Assembly: GCA_947383145.1 (NCBI GenBank)
Contig: CANDCH010000005.1
Coordinates: forward strand, 46,427 to 110,426
Length of the DNA: 64,000 nucleotides
Source: an uncultured bacterium
GTDB taxonomy: Bacteria; Bacillota; Clostridia; Oscillospirales; Oscillospiraceae
Reading direction: 5' to 3'
The translations under genes were made by a program, and so were the position numbers. Below, piece after piece: positions 59,186 to 64,000 of this stretch (its first letter is position 1; every line of letters starts with the position of its first letter). Below the pieces are notes generated by a model that saw only the letters and a list, made by a program, of their open reading frames with translations, did no database searches and was not told the origin of the DNA.

Positions 59186-60067
59186 ATGAGAATTGAACTG
59201 AGACGGGGGCAGTACGCCGCCGCGGTGGACACCAAGGGCGGCGAGCTGGTATCCTTTCGAGACGGCCAGGGTGTGGAATACATCTGGCAGGGCAGCGCGG
59301 AATCCTGGACAGGCCGGAATCCAAACCTGTTCCCCATCGTGGGGAACCTGAAGGATGGGACGGTGCGCATCAACGGAAAGGACTGTGAGATGGCCCGCCA
59401 CGGTTTTGCCCGGCGCAGTGAGTTCGCCGTGGCGGAGCAGGGAGAGGACTACGTGGTAATGGAGCTGCGCCACTCCCCGGAGACGCTGGCGTGCTATCCC
59501 TGCCCCTTTGTGCTCCGAATCTGCCACCAGCTTCTGGAGCAGGGATTTTCCACCCGGTATGAGGTGCGCAACCCCGGCGGGGAGGATCTGCTGTTCTGCG
59601 TGGGGGCCCACACCGGAATCAACTGCCCGCTGGACGGGGGAGCGCGGTTTGAGGACTACCGGCTGGTGTTCGACGAAAAGGAGGAGCTCCGGCCCCTGAT
59701 CCCCACGGCCCAGGGCCTGTTGGCCGCCGGACGGTTTGGGCCGGAGCTGGAGGACGGCGACACCATCCGGCTGGACCACCGGGTGTTCGACCAGGTGGAC
59801 ACTCTGATTTTTGAGGGGCCGCGCTCCAAGGGCGTGACCCTGCGCCGGACGGGCGGGGGCCGGGAGATCCATATGTCCTTTGACGGCTTCCCCATGATTG
59901 CGTTCTGGACCATGCCGGACGCCAGCGCGCCCTATATCTGCCTGGAGCCCTGGCACGGCTGCGCCGCCTATGAGGACGAGAGCGGCGACTTTATGGATAA
60001 GCCCCACGCCATCCGGCTGGCCCCCGGGGGGGAAAAACGTCTGAGCTACGCCGTAGAGCTTCGATGA
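59186..60067 (+). CDS. aldose 1-epimerase family protein (LacX-like)
   Basis: A 293-residue beta-supersandwich mutarotase. WQGSAESWTGRNPNLFPIVG, ARHGFARRSEFAV with a conserved His, AHTGINCPL with another His and CLEPWHGCAA are the family sites, including the Glu/His catalytic residues. It interconverts alpha and beta forms of a sugar. ATG 59186 has GGGAGG upstream. It follows the nucleotidyltransferase and may act on the same sugar. Confidence 0.9.
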   Translation: MRIELRRGQYAAAVDTKGGELVSFRDGQGVEYIWQGSAESWTGRNPNLFPIVGNLKDGTVRINGKDCEMARHGFARRSEFAVAEQGEDYVVMELRHSPETLACYPCPFVLRICHQLLEQGFSTRYEVRNPGGEDLLFCVGAHTGINCPLDGGARFEDYRLVFDEKEELRPLIPTAQGLLAAGRFGPELEDGDTIRLDHRVFDQVDTLIFEGPRSKGVTLRRTGGGREIHMSFDGFPMIAFWTMPDASAPYICLEPWHGCAAYEDESGDFMDKPHAIRLAPGGEKRLSYAVELR

Positions 60068-60123
60068 AAGCGGAAGGAAACCCGCCGCTGCCGGCCAATA
60101 TCAAAATAAGGAGAGCAATTCAG

Positions 60124-60501
60124 ATGAACAAAGCCATCCATACCGATCAGGCCCCTGCCGCCATTGGACCCTATTCCCAGGCCATCCGCTGGGGGAATGT
60201 GGTCTACGTGTCCGGGCAGCTGCCCATCGACCCCGCCTCCGGCGCTTTTGCCGGGGAGGATATTGCCGCCCAAACCCGGCAGTCCCTCGCCAATATCAAA
60301 AACATTCTGGCGTCGGAGGGACTGGATATGTCCCGTGTGGTCAAGACCACCGTCATGCTGAAGGATATCGCCGACTTTGCCGCCATGAACGAGGTGTACG
60401 CGGAATTTTTCACCGCGCCCTATCCCGCCCGGGCCGCCTATCAGGTGGCGGCCCTGCCCAGGGACGCCCGGGTGGAAATCGAGTGTGTCGCCGCGTTCTG
60501 A
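60124..60501 (+). CDS. ridA: RidA family enamine/imine deaminase
   Basis: A 125-residue RidA/YjgF protein hydrolysing reactive 2-aminoacrylate. QAPAAIGPYSQAIRWGNVVYVSG at the N-terminus and the catalytic Arg in PYPARAAYQVAALPRDARVEIE identify it. AAGGAG is 9 bases before ATG 60124. It is a general housekeeping protein; TfoX_C and tgt genes follow closely in the same direction. Confidence 0.95.
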   Translation: MNKAIHTDQAPAAIGPYSQAIRWGNVVYVSGQLPIDPASGAFAGEDIAAQTRQSLANIKNILASEGLDMSRVVKTTVMLKDIADFAAMNEVYAEFFTAPYPARAAYQVAALPRDARVEIECVAAF

Positions 60502-60505
60502 GCGG

Positions 60506-60760
60506 ATGGAACGCCTGACGGACCTGCCCAACATTGGGCCCAAGCTGGCGGCAAACCTGGAGCGGGCTGGCGTCTTCAGTCCGGACCGGCTGCGGGAGCT
60601 GGGGGCGGAGGAGGCCTTCCTCCGCATCCGCGCCCAGGCGGACCCCGCCGCCTGCCTTCACCAGCTGGAGGCCCTGGCCGGGGCGGAGGCGGGGATCAAA
60701 AAGAGCTTGCTGCCCCCGGAGCGCAAGGCGGAGCTGAAAAACTGGTTCCAGAAACTGTGA
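60506..60760 (+). CDS. TfoX C-terminal domain protein
   Basis: An 84-residue protein with a helix-hairpin-helix-like start: LTDLPNIGPKLAANLERAGV then LRELGAEEAFLRIRAQ. This is the TfoX_C (Sxy C-terminal) domain, here without its N-terminal partner. A GTG at 60485 inside ridA would add seven residues; the ATG at 60506 is my choice. No good ribosome-binding site exists for either, so coupling to ridA is likely. DNA binding is plausible. Confidence 0.8.
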   Translation: MERLTDLPNIGPKLAANLERAGVFSPDRLRELGAEEAFLRIRAQADPAACLHQLEALAGAEAGIKKSLLPPERKAELKNWFQKL

Positions 60761-60769
60761 GGGATAACA

Positions 60770-61903
60770 ATGTTTCGAGTCATCAAGACGGAGGGCAGGG
60801 CCCGACGGGGGGAGTTCGTCTGTCCCCACGGAACGGTGCAGACTCCGGTGTTTATGAATGTGGGCACTCAGGGAGCAATCAAAGGGGGACTGTCCGCCTT
60901 TGACCTGAAGGATATCGGCTGTCAGATTGAGCTGTCCAACACCTATCACCTCCATCTTCGCCCCGGCGACGATGTGGTGCGGCAGCTGGGGGGGCTTCAC
61001 CGTTTTATGCGGTGGGACGGCCCCATGCTCACTGACTCCGGGGGGTTTCAGGTGTTCTCGCTGGCGGGGCTGCGGAAGATTACCGAGGAGGGGGTCGCCT
61101 TTTCCTCCCACATCGACGGGAAGCGCATCTTCATGGGCCCCGAGGAGTCCATGGGCATCCAATCCAACCTGGGCAGCGACGTGGCCATGGCCTTTGACGA
61201 GTGCGTGGAGAATCCCGCCCCCTACGGCTATGCCAAGGCCTCCTGTGAGCGGACCCTGCGCTGGCTGGAGCGCTGCAAGGCAGAGCATGACAGGCTGAAC
61301 ACCTTGCCGGGGTGCGTCAATCCCGGACAGGTGCTGTTTGGCATTAACCAGGGGGCCACCTATGAGGATTTGCGGGTTTGGCACATGAAGGAGACCGCCA
61401 AAATCGACTGCGGCGGCTATGCCATCGGCGGTCTGGCGGTGGGGGAGCCCACCGAGGTGATGTATGCCATCATTGAGGCGGTGGAGCCCCATATGCCCGC
61501 GGACAAGCCCCGGTATCTCATGGGAGTGGGCACGCCCTCCAACATTGTGGAGGCGGTGGCCCGGGGAGTGGATTTTTTCGACTGCGTCATGCCCGCCCGC
61601 AACGCCCGCCACGGCAAGCTGTTTACCTGGGAGGGTTCTCTGAACCTGAAAAACGAGCGGTTCAAGCTGGATGGCCGGCCCATCGACCCCGGCTGCGGCT
61701 GTCCTGTGTGCCGCAATTTCTCCAGGGCATATCTGCGCCATCTGTTTGTGGCGGGGGAGATGCTGGCTATGCGGCTGGCGGTGATGCACAATCTGTACTT
61801 CTACAACGATTTGGCCCGCCGCATCCGGGACGCCTTGGACGCGGGACAGTTTGCGTCTTTTCGGGCCGCATACTCCGAAAAGCTGGCCGGGCGGGCGGAT
61901 TAA
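60770..61903 (+). CDS. tgt: tRNA-guanine transglycosylase
   Basis: A 377-residue TIM-barrel enzyme exchanging guanine-34 for the queuosine precursor in tRNAs with GUN anticodons. It shows the catalytic-site TDSGGFQVFSLAGL, GGYAIGGLAVGEP, the nucleophile-region DFFDCVMPARNARHG and the zinc site CGCPVCRNFSRAYLRHL. ATG 60770 lies 10 bases after TfoX_C. Length is normal. Other queuosine genes are not in the window. Confidence 0.97.
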   Translation: MFRVIKTEGRARRGEFVCPHGTVQTPVFMNVGTQGAIKGGLSAFDLKDIGCQIELSNTYHLHLRPGDDVVRQLGGLHRFMRWDGPMLTDSGGFQVFSLAGLRKITEEGVAFSSHIDGKRIFMGPEESMGIQSNLGSDVAMAFDECVENPAPYGYAKASCERTLRWLERCKAEHDRLNTLPGCVNPGQVLFGINQGATYEDLRVWHMKETAKIDCGGYAIGGLAVGEPTEVMYAIIEAVEPHMPADKPRYLMGVGTPSNIVEAVARGVDFFDCVMPARNARHGKLFTWEGSLNLKNERFKLDGRPIDPGCGCPVCRNFSRAYLRHLFVAGEMLAMRLAVMHNLYFYNDLARRIRDALDAGQFASFRAAYSEKLAGRAD

Positions 61904-61944
61904 GCCGCTTTTACACGGATTTTGCGTTTTTTGGAAAATAGGGG

Positions 61945-61973
61945 TTGTGTTTCCCAGCGGAATCCGCTATAAT
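61945..61973 (+). promoter_or_regulatory. promoter of yajC operon
   Basis: TTGTGT (61945-61950), 17 bases, TATAAT (61968-61973). Confidence 0.72.
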
Positions 61974-62020
61974 AATTCTATTGCGTATTCATCATTAAAC
62001 TGATATTGGAGGAAAAATTC

Positions 62021-62347
62021 GTGCCTGTAGAAATTATTATGATTGTGGTCATGATCGCCGTCATGTACTTCATGCTGATCCGGCCGGAGAACAAAAAGAA
62101 AAAAGCGGCGGAGGAGATGCGCAGCAGCCTGAAGGTGGGCGACGTAATCACCACCATCGGCGGCATTGTGGGCACCATCTGCGCGGTGAAGGAGCAGACC
62201 ATTGTGATGGAGACCGGCGCCGACCGCGTTCGGATTGAGTTCACCAAGTGGGCCATTTCCAGCAAGGGCACTCAGAGCACCGAGGATGCCCCGCTCCCCG
62301 AGAAAGAGGAGAAAAAGGACAAGAAGGACAAAAAGGACGACAAATAA
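62021..62347 (+). CDS. yajC: preprotein translocase accessory subunit YajC
   Basis: A 108-residue protein with one N-terminal helix (EIIMIVVMIAVMYFMLIRPE), the conserved KVGDVITTIGGIVGTI domain and a highly charged Lys/Asp/Glu tail (EEKKDKKDKKDDK). It aids SecDF-coupled protein export. GTG 62021 has GGAGGA at 7 bases; the ATG at 62006 lacks one. The TIGR04086 gene follows, the usual neighbour in clostridia. Confidence 0.94.
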   Translation: MPVEIIMIVVMIAVMYFMLIRPENKKKKAAEEMRSSLKVGDVITTIGGIVGTICAVKEQTIVMETGADRVRIEFTKWAISSKGTQSTEDAPLPEKEEKKDKKDKKDDK

Positions 62348-62367
62348 AGGTTCGGTTCCGGCATGAC

Positions 62368-62447
62368 AAGCACCCCTTTTGCATATGGTAGAGACAGCAC
62401 CGTACAATGCGGTGCTGCCGGTGAAAACCATGTGAAAAGGGGTGCTT
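62368..62447 (+). promoter_or_regulatory. nested hairpin sequestering the TIGR04086 ribosome-binding site
   Basis: The 13-bp stem AAGCACCCCTTTT / AAAAGGGGTGCTT (62368-62380 with 62435-62447) continues into ATATGGT/ACCATGT and encloses CAGCACC-N9-GGTGCTG (62395-62417). The right arm contains the only ribosome-binding site (AAAAGGGG) of the next gene. Confidence 0.75.
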
Positions 62448-62449
62448 TT

Positions 62450-62872
62450 ATGGGTAAGGCGGAGGCGCAGGGAACCAACGCCGTTCAAATGGCCACGGGG
62501 GTGGCCCTGGGCGGCCTTCTGGCCCTGGGGTTGGAGCTGACGGTGCTGCTGCTTGGCGCGCTGGCGGTGTCCAATGGAGTGCTGAAGGAGGACGCCGCCC
62601 CCCAGATCACGGCGGCGGCCTGTGTGCTGGGCTGCTTTGGGGGCGGCCTGCTGGCCTGCTCCCGGTGGAAATCCCGCCGCCTGCTTGGCGGTCTTGCCGC
62701 AGGCGGGGTATGTTATCTGCTCATCCTGGCGGTTGGGTTGCTCATGAGCGACGGAATGGCGCTGGGCGCGCAGGCCCTGATTGAGCTGGCGGGCTGCCTG
62801 TGCGGCGGGGCGCTGGCCGGTATGCTGGGAAGCGGACGGAAGAAAAAACGGACCGCACCGCGGAAAAAATAA
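62450..62872 (+). CDS. TIGR04086 family membrane protein
   Basis: A 140-residue protein with four transmembrane helices and short loops (MATGVALGGLLALGLELTV, AAACVLGCFGGGLLAC, AAGGVCYLLILAVGLLM, LAGCLCGGALAGMLG) and a basic tail. TIGR04086 proteins follow yajC in many spore-forming clostridia. ATG 62450 directly abuts the hairpin that hides its ribosome-binding site. Function is unknown. Confidence 0.85.
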   Translation: MGKAEAQGTNAVQMATGVALGGLLALGLELTVLLLGALAVSNGVLKEDAAPQITAAACVLGCFGGGLLACSRWKSRRLLGGLAAGGVCYLLILAVGLLMSDGMALGAQALIELAGCLCGGALAGMLGSGRKKKRTAPRKK

Positions 62873-62903
62873 CCGTCCGGTCCGGCGGCAGGCCCGGGAC
62901 CAC

Positions 62904-62932
62904 TTGACAAAGGTGGATAAAGTATCTATAAT
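62904..62932 (+). promoter_or_regulatory. perfect consensus promoter of greA
   Basis: TTGACA (62904-62909), 17 bases, TATAAT (62927-62932). The 80-base leader holds GATCCCCGC/GCGGGGGA-type hairpins. Confidence 0.88.
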
Positions 62933-63017
62933 TCCATAGAACAATGATTGCGGCCTGCCGCCGCCGGCTGCGGATCCCCGCCGCATCGCGGGGGAATCCA
63001 GAAAGGATGGGACAAAG

Positions 63018-63491
63018 ATGGCCAAGGAATTCAAGCTGAGCGCAGAGCGCCTGGAGGAACTGAAACAAGAGTTGAACTACCTCAAGACCGTGCGGGAGAA
63101 GGAGGTGGCCGATCTCATCAAGGAGGCCCGGTCCTTCGGCGACCTGAGCGAGAACAGCGAGTACGACGAGGCGAAAAACGAGCAGGGCAAGCTGTACTCC
63201 CGCATTGCTGAGGTTGAGAACATTTTGGCCAACCATGTGGTCATTGAGGAAAACAACGACGACACCGATGTGGTGGGCATGGGCAGCAAGATCACGGTGA
63301 AGGACGTGATCACCGGGGAGGAGGAGAGCTATCAGGTGGTGGGCTCCCAGGAGGCCGACCCCATGAACGGCCGCATTTCAGAGGAATCTCCCTTCGGCAA
63401 GGCCATGCTGGGCAAAGCCGTCGGCGACATCGCCGTGGTGGAGGCCCCCGCCGGAAATATTGAATACGAGGTGGTCTCCATCCAGCGATGA
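63018..63491 (+). CDS. greA: transcription elongation factor GreA
   Basis: A 157-residue factor that enters the RNA polymerase secondary channel and stimulates cleavage of backtracked RNA. The N-terminal coiled coil ends at the tip ARSFGDLSENSEYDEAK with the acidic catalytic pair; the C-terminal FKBP-like domain has ISEESPFGKAMLGKAVGD. ATG 63018 is used. lysS follows 36 bases later, a common arrangement in Bacillota. Confidence 0.97.
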   Translation: MAKEFKLSAERLEELKQELNYLKTVREKEVADLIKEARSFGDLSENSEYDEAKNEQGKLYSRIAEVENILANHVVIEENNDDTDVVGMGSKITVKDVITGEEESYQVVGSQEADPMNGRISEESPFGKAMLGKAVGDIAVVEAPAGNIEYEVVSIQR

Positions 63492-63527
63492 GGACGGCCG
63501 CGCCTATATACAAAGGAGAGAAGATCA

Positions 63528-64000
63528 ATGTCTGACCAGACCAACAGCCAGCAGACCGTTCAGGAGGAGCCCTCCTTATCCGAGCTGCTCCAGATCCGGC
63601 GGGACAAGCTCGCCGCTTTGCAGGAGCAGGGACAGGACCCCTTCATGATCACCAAGTTTGACGTCACCCACCACAGCAATGAGGTGAAGGAACGCTTCGA
63701 GGAGATGGAGGGCCAGACGGTCCGTTTGGCAGGCCGTCTCATGAGCAAGCGGGGGATGGGCAAGGCGGTGTTTTCCGACCTCCAGGACGGGGCGGGGCGC
63801 ATCCAGCTCTATGTCCGCATCGACGATGTGGGTGAGGAGGCCCTGTCCGCTTTCAAGAAGTATGACATCGGCGATATCGTGGGCGCGGAGGGGGAAGTGT
63901 TCCGTACCAAGCGGGGAGAAATCTCCGTCAAGGCCAAAACCATCACCCTGCTGTCCAAGTCCCTGCTGCCCCTGCCGGAGAAGTTCCACGGCCTCACCGA
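63528..64000 (+). CDS. lysS: lysyl-tRNA synthetase (3' end outside window)
   Basis: The first 157 codons of a class II lysyl-tRNA synthetase, cut by the right edge. The N-terminal extension (residues 1-60) and OB-fold anticodon-binding domain are visible: DKLAALQEQGQDPF, VRLAGRLMSKRGMGKAVFSD and YDIGDIVGAEGEVFRTKRGE. ATG 63528 has AAAGGAG at 9 bases. The catalytic domain lies beyond the window. Gene identity is clear from OB-fold motifs and the greA neighbour. Confidence 0.95.
   Translation, partial: MSDQTNSQQTVQEEPSLSELLQIRRDKLAALQEQGQDPFMITKFDVTHHSNEVKERFEEMEGQTVRLAGRLMSKRGMGKAVFSDLQDGAGRIQLYVRIDDVGEEALSAFKKYDIGDIVGAEGEVFRTKRGEISVKAKTITLLSKSLLPLPEKFHGLT

Overview
The window is a GC-rich, gene-dense chromosomal segment from a low-redundancy anaerobe. 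Gene content points to the Bacillota, most likely the Oscillospiraceae (Flavonifractor / Lawsonibacter / Oscillibacter-like). The pointers are an alanine T-box, an FMN riboswitch on ribU, a yajC-TIGR04086 pair, a FeoB-associated Cys-rich protein, DUF2975-XRE, DUF4250, DIP1984 and DUF6774-like proteins, a 2-hydroxyacyl-CoA dehydratase activase system and consensus sigma-A promoters. The genus is inference; the phylum-level placement is fairly secure. I see no rRNA, no intact tRNA, no CRISPR, no transposase and no phage genes: this is mostly core genome, with unusual regulatory and repeat elements between the genes.

Layout. 1-2.5 kb: end of a BcrA-type ABC exporter operon with two tiny membrane peptides and a sensor kinase. 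2.6-6.1 kb: CtpE-like P-type ATPase and an orphan LytTR regulator. 6.1-7.8 kb (minus): nifS-nifU. 8.1-17.5 kb: a complete arginine operon argG-argH-PAS-argC-argJ-argB-argD-methyltransferase-argF using the ArgJ acetyl-recycling route. 17.5-22.8 kb: sirtuin, CPBP protease, DUF2975/XRE pair, two exported proteins of unknown function, uridine phosphorylase, DUF6774-like protein, GNAT. 23-28.5 kb (minus): activase, GNAT, dehydratase-like Fe-S protein and DIP1984 protein. 28.6-31.2 kb (minus): asnB and an AT-richer Nudix gene. 31.4-39.7 kb: GT-C membrane protein, exonuclease III, SLOG protein, FMN riboswitch and ribU, HAD phosphatase, MFS carrier, GDPD. 39.9-43 kb: feoA-feoB-Cys-rich small protein with repeated GTTAG/CTAAC palindromes. 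43-48 kb (minus): GH13 enzyme, DUF305-like protein, BceAB-like ABC transporter. 48-51 kb: Rex-box-controlled Fe alcohol dehydrogenase, ECF sigma and anti-sigma. 51-54.5 kb: alanine T-box, ASCH protein, alaS. 54.6-60.8 kb: small housekeeping and sugar-metabolism genes. 60.8-64 kb: tgt, yajC, TIGR04086 protein, greA, lysS (cut by the window end).

Three families of short non-coding repeats are dispersed through the window. R1 is an element of about 70-120 bp beginning GCCGTYGTGAGC, placed within operons just after stop codons (argB, feoA and perhaps argG) and once in the nifS leader. R2 is an A/T-rich hairpin with core CTTTTTCTTGAAAGAAAAAG before argJ, after the MFS gene and on both sides of alaS. 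R3 is a 30-bp inverted pair at 56.3 and 59.1 kb. A highly structured palindromic element precedes feoA.

Gaps over 300 bases are all explained. 7752-8147 holds the nifS and argG promoters, an R1 copy and operator-like palindromes. 34329-34686 holds a promoter and the FMN riboswitch. 50927-51237 holds a terminator, a promoter and the T-box.
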